Source: Pseudomonadota bacterium
Lineage (GTDB): Bacteria; Pseudomonadota; Gammaproteobacteria; Burkholderiales; SG8-39
Assembly: GCA_947455195.1 (NCBI GenBank)
Contig: CANGMI010000004.1
Location: 62,001-126,000 of the forward strand
Reading direction: 5' to 3'
Length of the DNA: 64,000 nucleotides
The notes beneath the pieces are model-generated. The model worked only from the letters and a program-made list of their open reading frames with translations. It had not been told where the DNA came from and did no database searches. Positions 26,922-35,990 of the stretch are shown one piece after another. Every line of letters begins with the position of its first letter. Position 1 is the stretch's first letter. Position numbers and translations under genes: made by a program.

Positions 26922-27677
26922 TCAGGGCATCACGAAGCTGGCGGCAAGAGACGTCATGGTGAGTCCCCAGCCATCGACCAGAACGAAGAGCATCAGCTTG
27001 AACGGCAGCGAAATCATCATCGGCGAGAGCATCATCATGCCGAGGGACATCAGTGCACTGGCCACGACCAGGTCGATCACGACAAAGGGAATGTAGAGCA
27101 TGAACCCGATGGTGAAGGCGCTCTTCAGTTCCGACGTGATGAAGGCCGGCACGAGCGTGGTGAACGGCACGGCCGCGGGATCTGCCGGTGCCGGCTCTCG
27201 TGCGATCTTCGAGAAGACGGCTATGTCGTCGTTGCGTACCTGGCGCAGCATGAAGGCGCGAAGCGGGGCCTGCGCGGCGGGCAGGGCGGTTTCGAGCGTC
27301 AGTTTCTCGTTCATGTACGGTTCGATGCCCTGCTTGTAGACATCGGTCAGCACGGGCGACATGATGAAGAGGCTCAGAAAGAGCGACAGGCCGACGAGAA
27401 CCTGATTGGGTGGGGTCTGTCCGGTGCCCAGCGCCTGTCGCAGGAGTGAGAGAACGATGACGATGCGCACGAACGGGGTCATCATGAGGAGCAGCGACGG
27501 CAGCAGCGTCAGCATCGTCATGAGTGCCAGCAGTTCGAGCGACATGCTGTAGCGCGTGCCTTGCGAGCCCTGACTCATGGCTGTCACGAGGGGCAGGCCT
27601 TCGGCCTGTACCGTGCCGATGCCGGCGAGCATCACTGCCGCGATCATCGGCAGCAGGCGAGCGGCGCGCGACATCAT
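26922..27677 (-). CDS. fliP: Flagellar biosynthesis protein FliP
   Basis: A 251-residue export-gate protein with a cleavable signal peptide (ending near VQAEG) and four membrane helices, made as in the family. Blocks RIVIVLSLLRQALGTGQTPPNQ and SELKSAFTIGFMLYIPF are diagnostic. Its start overlaps the fliO end by four bases. Confidence 0.96.
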   Translation of the reverse strand: MMSRAARLLPMIAAVMLAGIGTVQAEGLPLVTAMSQGSQGTRYSMSLELLALMTMLTLLPSLLLMMTPFVRIVIVLSLLRQALGTGQTPPNQVLVGLSLFLSLFIMSPVLTDVYKQGIEPYMNEKLTLETALPAAQAPLRAFMLRQVRNDDIAVFSKIAREPAPADPAAVPFTTLVPAFITSELKSAFTIGFMLYIPFVVIDLVVASALMSLGMMMLSPMMISLPFKLMLFVLVDGWGLTMTSLAASFVMP

Positions 27678-28060
27678 GCTGCGCCTCGTTGCTGGCGGAT
27701 CTGCTCAAGAAGCCCCTGCAACATCTTGCCCGGGGTTCCGGAGACCGGGCGACGCTGGGTGTCCTGCCCGGGTTCGGCGGCATCCGGATCATCGTCGAAG
27801 GTGGCGAGGAGGCTCACCTCGGTAGCCGAGAGTCCGAGCAGCAGTTGGCGATCGCGCGCCTGAATGAGAACAACGCGCTGACGCGGGCCGAGCGACTGTG
27901 TTTCGAGGACGCGTATGACCTTGTGCCGCACCCGACCGGGCGTCGCACCGCGCATGCGGCGCAGCAGGTGGAGCAGCGCCAGCAGCATCGCGATGACGAG
28001 CAGGAAGCTGCCCACGAAGGAGAGCCAGTCGGTCAGGCCGAGGTGGGAGGTCTGGCCCAT
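27674..28060 (-). CDS. fliO: Flagellar biosynthesis protein FliO
   Basis: A 128-residue small membrane protein that helps assemble the FliP ring. One membrane helix (about residues 14-33) is followed by a basic patch (LLRRMRG) and the FliO core (IRVLETQSLGPRQRVVLIQA and LLLGLSATEVSLL). The ATG at 28060 lies two bases after the fliN stop; a longer open frame upstream overlaps fliN and is not used. Confidence 0.88.
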   Translation of the reverse strand: MGQTSHLGLTDWLSFVGSFLLVIAMLLALLHLLRRMRGATPGRVRHKVIRVLETQSLGPRQRVVLIQARDRQLLLGLSATEVSLLATFDDDPDAAEPGQDTQRRPVSGTPGKMLQGLLEQIRQQRGAA

Positions 28061-28062
28061 GC

Positions 28063-28395
28063 TCAGACGTTCTTGAGTCGTTCGGATGCGGTGATCACTC
28101 GTGTGAGCCGGATGCCATAGCGGTCGTTCACCAGAACCACCTCGCCCTGCGCAACCACGGTGTCGTTCACCAGAAGGTCGAGCGGTTCCCCGGCGATGCG
28201 CCCCAGTTCGACGACGCTTCCTTGCGAGAGCCGCAGCAGATCGCTGATCTTGAGGACTGCACGTCCGACTTCGACCGAAATCGTCACCGGTATGTTCTGC
28301 AGCAGGCTCGAGTTGATCGGATGGCCACTCGCGCCTTGCGATGCCTGGGTGCCAGGATCTTCCATGGCGAGGTCGACGGGGTTGGGTGTTGACAT
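28063..28395 (-). CDS. fliN: Flagellar motor switch protein FliN
   Basis: A 110-residue C-ring protein. The SpoA/FliN domain covers most of the protein: LQNIPVTISVEVGRAVLKISDL, then GSVVELGRIAGEPLDLLVND and VAQGEVVLVNDRYGIRLT. It follows fliM by 23 bases and works with FliM and FliG in setting rotation direction. Confidence 0.95.
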   Translation of the reverse strand: MSTPNPVDLAMEDPGTQASQGASGHPINSSLLQNIPVTISVEVGRAVLKISDLLRLSQGSVVELGRIAGEPLDLLVNDTVVAQGEVVLVNDRYGIRLTRVITASERLKNV

Positions 28396-28418
28396 GATGC
28401 GTCCTTGTGCGCCGGCGG

Positions 28419-29411
28419 TCAGATGGTCGGCGGAATTTCGAGGGTCTTCTGGATCTGTATGGCCATGTTCGGGCCGGCTGTTCCGACCTGCACATCAAAC
28501 ACGGGGATGTTGTTGATGAGCGCACGCGCAAATTCGTGCTTGCGAAAGAAGACGACATCGCCTTCCTTCATGTCCTCGAGAGCGCTCAGTGTGGTCTTCA
28601 GTTGCCCGAGGATTACCTGCAGTTCGAGCCGGGCATCGCCCATCGCAGCTGCCATCTGCTCGAACCAGAGCTTGTCGGATTCGGCGTTCTCGTCTACCGA
28701 GGGACCGCGATTTCGCAGCACTTCGCGAATCGGTTTCAGGCCTGCGTAGGGGTAGATGAGGTCGATGAACCCTTTCGCATCGCCGCAGTCGGCATCGAAG
28801 TGGTTGACCAGGACCAGATCGTTTTCGTCGGCGATCTGCGCGAACTGCGGATTGATCTCCGAACTCACCTGTTCGAACTCGACCGGAACGAGCGGGTGCC
28901 AGGCTTCCTGCAGGGAGGAAAACAGCACCTTCAGGATGAGTTCGATCACCCGCGTTTCGGTGGGCGTGAACAGTCGGGTCGGAGAGAGAGGCGCACCGAC
29001 GCGCCCCGAGCCGCCAAAGAAGTTGTCCAGCACCGTGAAGATCATGTTGGTGTCGATCAGCACGAGCGACGACCCGCGCAGCGGGTTCATCCGGATCACG
29101 TTCACCGACAGTGGCGCACTCTTGCCCTCGAGGTACTCGCCGAACTTGAGCAGTTGCACGCGCGCCGGATTGATGCGCGGACTCGTCCTGAGGACTTCGA
29201 GGAGCCCCAGGCGAAACAGGCGAATGAAGCGCTCGTTGATCATGTCGAGGGCAGAGACGTTCACGCCCAGCGAACTGTCCTCGTTCGTGATGTCGTGCTT
29301 GCGCACGCGAGCCCCGGCGTTGAAGCCAGTGTTGACGGCGATCGAGCCGTCACCGATGCCACTGTTCAGGGCATCCAGTTCTTCGGGGCTGAGGAGATTG
29401 CGAGTTGCCAT
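28419..29411 (-). CDS. fliM: Flagellar motor switch protein FliM
   Basis: A 330-residue C-ring protein. The N-terminal LLSPEELDALNSG fits the CheY-P-binding/export segment; the GGSG block of the middle domain (NFFGGSGRVG) and the C-terminal SpoA domain (VGTAGPNMAIQIQKTLEIPP at the end) are present. The start at 29411 gives the normal length; the open frame further upstream crosses into fliL. A 77-base gap separates it from fliL. Confidence 0.95.
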   Translation of the reverse strand: MATRNLLSPEELDALNSGIGDGSIAVNTGFNAGARVRKHDITNEDSSLGVNVSALDMINERFIRLFRLGLLEVLRTSPRINPARVQLLKFGEYLEGKSAPLSVNVIRMNPLRGSSLVLIDTNMIFTVLDNFFGGSGRVGAPLSPTRLFTPTETRVIELILKVLFSSLQEAWHPLVPVEFEQVSSEINPQFAQIADENDLVLVNHFDADCGDAKGFIDLIYPYAGLKPIREVLRNRGPSVDENAESDKLWFEQMAAAMGDARLELQVILGQLKTTLSALEDMKEGDVVFFRKHEFARALINNIPVFDVQVGTAGPNMAIQIQKTLEIPPTI

Positions 29412-29488
29412 GGGCTGCTGCAGTTGCGTGGGTGTCAGTCGTTGGAGGGCAGGCCGTGCCGTATCCGGACCGGGGAGGGCGTGTTCGC

Positions 29489-30229
29489 CTACTGGTAGAC
29501 GAATTCGGTGAAGAAGACTTCCTCGATGCCACCGAAGCCTTCCAGCCGGTCCAGTTCGATATTGATGCGATCGCGCAGACGACCGGTCAGTTGCAGACGG
29601 AATTCGGGCTTTGCCAGATCGGGTTCGGTGACGGTTCGCAGAACATCGAGACACGCCGAGCGCAGCGCGGCGCGATGGGTCTCGACGTTCTTGAAGACGC
29701 GCTCGTCATACTGGGTCATGAGGGAGAGCGAGACCTGCATCACCTTGCGTGAGCCGGCGACGTTGGCGACCAGGGCCTTCTTGTCGTCCAGATCCATGTA
29801 GCGCTTCTCGAAACGCGCGCCGGCGTTGGCGGGAATCATCCGCGAAGCGCCTGCATCCGACTTCGCCTCTCCCCCTTTCTTGTCGCCGTGACCATCCTTC
29901 TTCTCGCCGTGACCATCCTTCTTCTCGCCGTGACCATCCTTCTTTTCACCATGGCCATCCTTCTTCTCGCCATGACCGTCCTTCTTCTCGCCATGACCGT
30001 CCTTCTTGTCGCCGTGGCCACCTTTCTTCTCGCCGTGTCCCGCAGCGGGCGCTTCGGCGTCCTCCTCGTCGGCCTCGGCGGCCGGGGGGGATGAGAGAGC
30101 CCCGGTCAGAAACAGCGTCGCACCGACGCCGCCACCAACCAGCACGAGGGCGATGACAGCCATGATCGCGATCTTGACGATCGGCTTGGCAGGCTTCTCG
30201 GCGACTTCGGTGGTCTGTTCTTCAGCCAT
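29489..30229 (-). CDS. fliL: Flagellar basal body-associated protein FliL with long His/Lys-rich repeat
   Basis: A 246-residue inner-membrane protein that supports the stator at the motor. Its single membrane helix is at about 17-42. The conserved periplasmic domain (about 131-246) contains the family blocks RYMDLDDKKALVANV, SLMTQYDERVF and DRLEGFGGIEEVFFTEFVYQ. Between them lies an acidic segment and eight near-identical heptads of the form GHGEKKD (residues 64-119), making it about 70 residues longer than usual FliL. It begins the fliLMNOPQR unit and has a sigma-54 promoter upstream. Confidence 0.93.
   Translation of the reverse strand: MAEEQTTEVAEKPAKPIVKIAIMAVIALVLVGGGVGATLFLTGALSSPPAAEADEEDAEAPAAGHGEKKGGHGDKKDGHGEKKDGHGEKKDGHGEKKDGHGEKKDGHGEKKDGHGDKKGGEAKSDAGASRMIPANAGARFEKRYMDLDDKKALVANVAGSRKVMQVSLSLMTQYDERVFKNVETHRAALRSACLDVLRTVTEPDLAKPEFRLQLTGRLRDRINIELDRLEGFGGIEEVFFTEFVYQ
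29873..30040. repeat. Eight tandem 21-base repeats in fliL
   Basis: Eight in-frame units of 21 bases code for GHG(E/D)KK(D/G) heptads. The codons differ slightly between units (GCC/GCCA, GAA/GAG-type changes), so the array is not freshly expanded. Unit gain or loss would preserve the frame and alter only the periplasmic linker length of FliL. Confidence 0.93.
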
Positions 30230-30355
30230 GGTTTTTCCGTTGGTATGGGCGGTCTGTCATTACTGCGGGTTGCTATCCGAGCCGTCCCGGCCTCGTCTGG
30301 CCACTGTCACTTTCGTGACGCCCGCGTTCGATGCCAGCGAGGTCTGGCCAGGTCG

Positions 30356-30371
30356 AGCAATTGCCGTGCCT
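30356..30371 (-). promoter_or_regulatory. Sigma-54 promoter for the fliL operon
   Basis: On the minus strand the site reads AGGCACGGCAATTGCT, with GG and GC ten bases apart and the TTGC of the -12 box exact; only the first base of TGGCAC differs. It lies between the fliK end and fliL, with a predicted transcript start near 30345, about 115 bases before fliL. Confidence 0.65.
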
Positions 30372-30386
30372 GAGGTGCTGGCCTCT

Positions 30387-32324
30387 TCATGCAAGGACAT
30401 CGAGCAATCCTCGCGATACGGTGCCGAGAGACGTCCTGCCTGCCGGATCATCCTCGGCAGGCGCATCGTCGGTCATGGCAACCAGCCCCTCCTGTCCGCC
30501 TGCATCCTGACGAGCGTTCTGGTTGAAGGATTGCTGCAGGTCGGGCCGTGTGTTGTAGGACGAGCCCTCGGACGTGCTGGCCTGTCCCGGGTTGACCTCC
30601 ATCTGGCCGGGCGCGATGCCAGCGCCTGCGAGCGTCTCCTTGAGGTGCGGCAGTGCGTCGGTCAGCAACTGGCGTGTGTGGCTCTGCGACGCGTTGAACT
30701 GTGCATCCAGTGCGCCATTGGCTGCATTCGTCAGCGTGACGTCGATCTGGCCCATGTTCGGCGGGTTGAGGTGCATTTCGACCCGCCAATGGCCGTTGTC
30801 GATGGCTGCATTGATCTGTCTGGCGACAGCTTCGGCCATCTGGTGGGCAACGGCTTGATAGCGTTCGCCAGGTCCGGTAGTCGCCGAGGCGCCCGGCGCG
30901 GGGCGCGCAGGCACGGGATCCGGCAGGTCGTAGCTCGCCGTCTGCGGCCATGTCGGGCCGCCCTCCGGAATGACGGGCGTGGCAGTGTCAGCGACTGCGA
31001 TCGGCGTGATGGCGCTGTCGTCACCAATCGACGCACCGGGCGGGATCACCGTCGTGAGCCCGGTCAGCGGTGTCAGACTGGTGAGGGGCGCGCGTGGCGA
31101 CTGGCCTCCCGCCGCGCCAGGGAAAGGGGCTGGCGGCATCATGGCCGCGCGCACCTGCGCCGCGGTCTGATTCTGCCCGACGCGTGCCGGGGCGGCCCAG
31201 GCGGGCCGCATCGCCCTCACTGCGGTCGGATCGAAACCGGGTGGTGACGGTGGCGCCGCAGGGACATCGCTCATCACTCTGAGCCCTGTGAGCGCACGCA
31301 GTCCGGCAAGCGCCGTTACCTCGCCCGCCGCCTGCGGGGTCGCAGGGCTCGAGAGCGTGCCTTGCATGGGTACGTTGCCTGGCGAGACTGCCGGCGTTCC
31401 AGGCAAGCCGGGCGCAGGCATCAGACCGCGGCTTGCAGGATGTGCGCCGTATTGCGGATCCTTCGAGGCGTCTGAGGCCATCGGGACGGCTCCCGCGCGG
31501 AGGGCATCGAACGGACGCGCCCGTGCGTCTCCCGGCAATGCCGGTGGCGCGGGCTGCGCTGCAACCCCTGCCGGGGCTACCGGTACCGGACTGGGCGCTT
31601 GCGCGCTGTCCGGGCTGGCACTGCTCAGGGCGTTCGCCGTGGGGGAAGATGCCAGGCCGCCAGTGGATGTGGTGGCAGGGTGTGTCAGCAGTCCGGAGAG
31701 CGTCACTACCATTGCGCCCGCGGCCTGCAGATCGGCATCGCTTGCCGTTCTCGCGTCGGCGTCATCCGACGGGGTATCGAGGCGCCCCGTCCTCGTACTC
31801 GTCGAACCCATGCGCAACCCGCCCGTCGGGAACACGGGTGGGTCGGGCAGTGCGTCTGCGGGACCAGCCAGGGCTGCAGTCGCCGACGGGGGGGCTGCAC
31901 TCGCCTGCGCTGCAGCCGCCAGCGACGTGTCGACAGTCGCATCCGCAGGGATGGCGATGCCCTGCGGGTTGAGCAATCGTTGCAGGATCGATTCATCGAT
32001 CCCCTGGGCGCGTGCGAAGGACATCAGGCTCTGGTTGTCTGGCGGAGGCAGGTTGAGGGTAATGATCTGTACCTGCGAGCTCACATCCAGTTGGTTAAAT
32101 TTGGTTAAGAATTCGGGCGGCAAGTCCTTGCCGCTGAGGGCCACGTTGCCCGGCGAACTGTTGCCGCCCGAGGGAGAACGGATGCCTTGCAGCAGGTTGG
32201 CAAAGTGCCCTCCGGATGAGGCACTCGGGTGAGAGGAGGGGGAAGCACTGACGGTGTCAGCAGGGAGTTCGCCGGGTACGGCGTGGCTGACGGGCAGCAG
32301 ATTGATCAGTGAATCGGAGGCCAT
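30387..32324 (-). CDS. fliK: Flagellar hook-length control protein FliK
   Basis: A 645-residue exported ruler protein that measures the hook and triggers FlhB switching. A long Ala/Pro/Thr-rich ruler part (about 40-520) precedes the C-terminal hook-control domain, with the family block WRVEMHLNPPNMGQIDV and the following LPHLKETLAGAGIAPGQMEV. The length is larger than the about 400 residues of enteric FliK, in keeping with the very large hook protein here. Start at 32324 chosen because upstream codons are not FliK-like. It is divergent from flhA. Confidence 0.93.
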   Translation of the reverse strand: MASDSLINLLPVSHAVPGELPADTVSASPSSHPSASSGGHFANLLQGIRSPSGGNSSPGNVALSGKDLPPEFLTKFNQLDVSSQVQIITLNLPPPDNQSLMSFARAQGIDESILQRLLNPQGIAIPADATVDTSLAAAAQASAAPPSATAALAGPADALPDPPVFPTGGLRMGSTSTRTGRLDTPSDDADARTASDADLQAAGAMVVTLSGLLTHPATTSTGGLASSPTANALSSASPDSAQAPSPVPVAPAGVAAQPAPPALPGDARARPFDALRAGAVPMASDASKDPQYGAHPASRGLMPAPGLPGTPAVSPGNVPMQGTLSSPATPQAAGEVTALAGLRALTGLRVMSDVPAAPPSPPGFDPTAVRAMRPAWAAPARVGQNQTAAQVRAAMMPPAPFPGAAGGQSPRAPLTSLTPLTGLTTVIPPGASIGDDSAITPIAVADTATPVIPEGGPTWPQTASYDLPDPVPARPAPGASATTGPGERYQAVAHQMAEAVARQINAAIDNGHWRVEMHLNPPNMGQIDVTLTNAANGALDAQFNASQSHTRQLLTDALPHLKETLAGAGIAPGQMEVNPGQASTSEGSSYNTRPDLQQSFNQNARQDAGGQEGLVAMTDDAPAEDDPAGRTSLGTVSRGLLDVLA

Positions 32325-32358
32325 GGGCGGTTCTCGAAAGGTTTGGCAGGCCTTTCCT

Positions 32359-32374
32359 AGCAATTTGCGTGACA
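32359..32374 (-). promoter_or_regulatory. Weak sigma-54-like site upstream of fliK
   Basis: The minus strand reads TGTCACGCAAATTGCT. The -12 half and the spacing fit sigma-54, but the -24 element has GT in place of the nearly invariant GG. It lies 35 bases from fliK, in the right place and direction. Confidence 0.3.
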
Positions 32375-32470
32375 GGGGACGAGTGGTCGTGGGTGCGATC
32401 GATGCGATCGCCTCGAGGCGGCGCGTGCGGGGGTACCCGATCGGGACAGACCGGGTGTCGCAAAACTGGC

Positions 32471-32486
32471 TGGCATGGTCGTTGCA
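32471..32486 (+). promoter_or_regulatory. Sigma-54 promoter for flhA
   Basis: TGGCATGGTCGTTGCA matches the -24/-12 consensus with correct ten-base spacing between GG and GC. The predicted transcript start is near 32498, about 65 bases before flhA. Confidence 0.75.
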
Positions 32487-32563
32487 GAAGAGACCCCGCG
32501 AGCGGGTTCCGACCGCTTCACGAGTGCCTTCCGGCCGCATCCGAACGAATCACTGTCAAGAAA

Positions 32564-34660
32564 ATGTCAACCACTGCACTGAGCGCTGTCCGTCAGGGTT
32601 TTGCCGGTGCCCGAGTCTCCGACCTGGGCATCCCGATCATCGTCATGGTGATCATGGCGATGCTCGTCGTACCGTTGCCAGCGGTCGTTCTCGATGTTCT
32701 CTTCACCTTCAATCTTCTGGCCGGGATGGTGGTCATCCTGGTGGCCATCCGGACGACACGCCCACTCGAATTCTCATCGTTCCCTTCGGTGCTTCTGCTC
32801 ACCACGACGCTTCGTCTCGCTCTCAATGTGGCATCGGCCCGCGTCGTACTGGTTGAAGGGCACAAGGGTGCAGAGGCTGCCGGCAAGGTGATCCAGGCCT
32901 TTGGCGAATTCGTGATCAACGGCAACTACATTGTCGGCGTGATCATCTTCATGATCCTCATGATCATCAACTTCATCGTGATCACCAAAGGTGCCGGGCG
33001 GGTGTCCGAGGTCATCGCACGATTCACGCTCGATGCGATGCCCGGCAAGCAGATGGCGATCGACGCCGAACTCAACTCGGGCGCCATCAGCCAGGAGGTG
33101 GCCAAGCGCCGGCGAGAAGAGGTGGCCCAGGAGGCGGAGTTCTTCGGCTCGATGGATGGTGCCTCGAAGTTCGTGCGTGGCGATGCCATCGCAGGACTGC
33201 TCATTCTGATCATCAATATCGTCGGTGGTCTTGCGATCGGCATCGGCATGCATGGCCTGTCCTTCGGTGAGGCAGGGCGCCTGTACACACTCCTCACGAT
33301 TGGTGACGGACTCGTGGCGCAGATTCCGGCGATGTTCCTTTCGCTCGCCACGGCCATCATCGTCACCCGCGTGACGACGGCGCAGTCGATGACCGAGCAG
33401 GCGAAGACACAACTGGGCAGCCCGGCACCGCTGTTTGTCGCCGCGGCGATTCTGGGTGTGCTCGGATTGATCCCGGGCATGCCTCATGCAGTCTTCCTGA
33501 TCCTGGGCGCCGTCACGGGTGCGATCGGTCTGATGCTCTTGCGTGACCAGAGCCCCGAACTGGCGGCAGAGCCTGATGCTGCCGCACAGGCGCCAGCTGC
33601 GCCGCGGGAACTGGACTGGAGCGACGTCGAGTCGGTTGACCTGGTCGGGCTCGAGATCGGCTACGGACTCATTCCGCTGGTCAATACGGAGGCGGGCGGT
33701 CAGTTGATTGCGCGGGTGAAGGGCGTTCGCAAGAAACTGTCGGCCGAACTCGGGTTTCTCTTCCCCTCGGTTCGCATCCGCGATGCGCTCAACCTGGAAC
33801 CGGATACGTACAACATTCTGCTGAAGGGCGTGGTTCGCGGGACCGGGCAGGTCAAGGTCGGGCGCGATCTGGCGATCAATCCCGGACAGGTCTACGGCAC
33901 GCTGCAGGGTATTCCGACCCGCGAAGCGGCGTTTGGTCTCGAGGCCGTATGGATCGACCCCACGCAGAGCGACTACGCGCGAACGCTCGGCTATACGGTT
34001 GTCGATGCGAGCACGGCCGTTGCCACCCACCTCAACAAGGTGCTGCGCGAGAATGCGGCCGAGTGCATCAGCCACGACGAGACCCAGCAACTGGTCGAGA
34101 AACTCGCCACGCGAGCCCCCAAGCTTGTCGAGGACGTGATTCCCTCGAAGGTGCCGATCGGCACGCTGACCCGCGTGCTGCAGAACCTTCTCAGCGAGGG
34201 TGTGCCCATCCGAGACATGCGCACGATCGTGGAGGCGCTTGCCGAGGAAGCCGGGCGGGTGCAGGACCCTGATCTGCTGACCGGTCTCGTGCGGCCCCGA
34301 CTCGGGCGGATGATCGTCCAGTCGGTCGCCGATCCGACCGGCACCCTGCCAGTGATGACGCTGAATCCGGATCTGGAGCGGATTCTGGGTAATGCGGTCA
34401 ATCACTCTTCAACGGCACATGGACTTGTGCTGGAGCCCGATCTGGCCGAGAGCCTGTTCAGCGCCCTTCGCAACAGCGTCAACACCGTGCAGGACCAGGG
34501 GCATGCCGCGGTTCTGGTGGTGTCGCCGCAGATCCGCACGTTGCTGTCGCGTCTCATTCGCCATCGGGTCAATGATCTGGTGGTCCTTTCCTACGCCGAG
34601 GTACCAGCCGATCAGGCGGTGAAGGTGATCTTCAATGTCGGCATCGAGTCCAAGGGCTGA
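32564..34660 (+). CDS. flhA: Flagellar biosynthesis protein FlhA
   Basis: A 698-residue core protein of the flagellar exporter. The N-terminal half has about eight membrane helices and the FHIPEP block (TTTLRLALNVASARVVL and GRVSEVIARFTLDAMPGKQMAIDAELNSG). The C-terminal half is the cytoplasmic domain forming the nonameric ring that docks substrates and chaperones. ATG at 32564 is the first start that gives the normal N-terminus; the frame upstream is unrelated sequence. It leads the flhA-flhF-flhG-fliA operon. Confidence 0.97.
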   Translation: MSTTALSAVRQGFAGARVSDLGIPIIVMVIMAMLVVPLPAVVLDVLFTFNLLAGMVVILVAIRTTRPLEFSSFPSVLLLTTTLRLALNVASARVVLVEGHKGAEAAGKVIQAFGEFVINGNYIVGVIIFMILMIINFIVITKGAGRVSEVIARFTLDAMPGKQMAIDAELNSGAISQEVAKRRREEVAQEAEFFGSMDGASKFVRGDAIAGLLILIINIVGGLAIGIGMHGLSFGEAGRLYTLLTIGDGLVAQIPAMFLSLATAIIVTRVTTAQSMTEQAKTQLGSPAPLFVAAAILGVLGLIPGMPHAVFLILGAVTGAIGLMLLRDQSPELAAEPDAAAQAPAAPRELDWSDVESVDLVGLEIGYGLIPLVNTEAGGQLIARVKGVRKKLSAELGFLFPSVRIRDALNLEPDTYNILLKGVVRGTGQVKVGRDLAINPGQVYGTLQGIPTREAAFGLEAVWIDPTQSDYARTLGYTVVDASTAVATHLNKVLRENAAECISHDETQQLVEKLATRAPKLVEDVIPSKVPIGTLTRVLQNLLSEGVPIRDMRTIVEALAEEAGRVQDPDLLTGLVRPRLGRMIVQSVADPTGTLPVMTLNPDLERILGNAVNHSSTAHGLVLEPDLAESLFSALRNSVNTVQDQGHAAVLVVSPQIRTLLSRLIRHRVNDLVVLSYAEVPADQAVKVIFNVGIESKG

Positions 34661-34674
34661 GCAGGGGTATATCA

Positions 34675-35928
34675 GTGGAACTGAAGCGCATTGTCTCGAC
34701 GGATACTCGCTCGGCCATCGCACTGGCGACGGATCGATATGGCAAGGACGCACTCATCATCTCCAACGAGCGCATCAACGGTCGAATCGAGATCGTCGTC
34801 GCCGTGGATGAGGCCCCGCCCATCGAGGAGGCCTGGATGGCTGGCAACCGGACCGTCTCCGCGTCGGCTGCGGTGCAGGAACTCGCGGCGCGCGCGAAAG
34901 GGAGCGCTGTCGGGCAAGGCGCTGGCGTGGCCGGCGGCGGCGCCGCTCTGACGAGTACGCCTGCTGCGAACGTCGCCGTCACGGCACAGCCGGCCGACAT
35001 CGACAGTGCCTCGATCGAGCGGGAGCGGGCCCATGCCCGTGACCTCGTCACGCTCATTCGGGATGAACTCACCGAGTTGCGTCGCGAGTTTCGGCTCTCC
35101 CGTCAGGTCGACGCCTGGCAGACGGCCCAGGGGCTTGCCCCTGAGGTTCGCGAGGTCGCCGATGCGCTTCTGCGCATGGGCGTTCCGGCTGGTCTTCGTG
35201 GCCTGCTCGTGGATCAGGTGCGTACCATCGACAGTCAGGCGGCAGCGCTGGCCGCCATCGACAGTTGCTTGCGGGCGGCCATCGCTCCCCCCGGACCCTC
35301 GCGTCCACTCGAAGGCGTTCACCTGCTGGCCGGCCCGGCGGGTGCCGGCAAGTCGCTGATGGTGGCACGACTGGCTGCTGCACACGTGTCGGCACGCGCC
35401 TTCCAGGACCGTGGTGTGGCGGTGGTGAGCTTTCGCGATCAGCGCGCGGGCGCATGGAGCCAGATGCAGATCCTGAGTGCGCAGGCGGGCGTCGAGTGTT
35501 TCCGAGCTGCCAACGGAGAGATGATGCAAAGCCTCTTGCAGGAGCTCTCGCATCGTCGCCTTGTCCTGATCGATACCCCCGGAAATCCGATCGAGGGGCC
35601 GATTTCCGAGCTCCGCACGATCGCTCCCGAGGCACGGGTGCATCTGGTGCTACCCCTCGATGCCACGCCGTTCACCGTGCAGCGTCACATGCGCATGGCC
35701 TCCTTGCGCTGGGATGGTCTGATGATTTCTCGAATGGACGAAACGGCGAATCCCTGGCCGCTGCTGCAAGTGCTCTGCGAGCGTGAGCTGCCGGTGTCCT
35801 TCGGTGGCTTCGGTCCGGAACTGGCCGACCTCATCGAAGCGGGCAATCCCGATCTGCTGGTCGGTCGCGCGATGGAGAATCTGGCAGCCGCACTCGCTCA
35901 TCCTGATGGAATTGTTTCGAATGGTTAA
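34675..35928 (+). CDS. flhF: Flagellar biosynthesis GTPase FlhF, divergent motifs
   Basis: A 417-residue SRP-like GTPase that sets flagellar position and number, acting at the pole in FlhF/FlhG bacteria. The N-terminal basic segment (MELKRIVSTDTRSA) and the P-loop GPAGAGKS (220-227) are clear. Later motifs differ from the usual: DTPG at 300-303 in place of DTAG, and SRMDE at 352-356 in place of TKLDE. These could weaken GTP binding or hydrolysis. GTG start with AGGGG upstream, 14 bases after flhA, 62 bases before flhG. Confidence 0.9.
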   Translation: MELKRIVSTDTRSAIALATDRYGKDALIISNERINGRIEIVVAVDEAPPIEEAWMAGNRTVSASAAVQELAARAKGSAVGQGAGVAGGGAALTSTPAANVAVTAQPADIDSASIERERAHARDLVTLIRDELTELRREFRLSRQVDAWQTAQGLAPEVREVADALLRMGVPAGLRGLLVDQVRTIDSQAAALAAIDSCLRAAIAPPGPSRPLEGVHLLAGPAGAGKSLMVARLAAAHVSARAFQDRGVAVVSFRDQRAGAWSQMQILSAQAGVECFRAANGEMMQSLLQELSHRRLVLIDTPGNPIEGPISELRTIAPEARVHLVLPLDATPFTVQRHMRMASLRWDGLMISRMDETANPWPLLQVLCERELPVSFGGFGPELADLIEAGNPDLLVGRAMENLAAALAHPDGIVSNG

Positions 35929-35990
35929 TCATCTGACACTTTCGAATATCCGCCAATTCCGACCGATGTATCACCGTCTAGAATCCGACA

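Noticed and set aside
29873-30040. Tandem array considered as CRISPR
   Set aside because: The units are contiguous, without spacers, and encode FliL heptads.
29888-30094. Hydrophobic open frame opposite the fliL repeat
   Set aside because: It is the reverse reading of the 21-base array, giving an artificial Leu/Val repeat; fliL on the other strand is well supported.
32359-32374. Firm sigma-54 promoter for fliK
   Set aside because: The -24 element has GT in place of GG, so it is listed only as a weak candidate.
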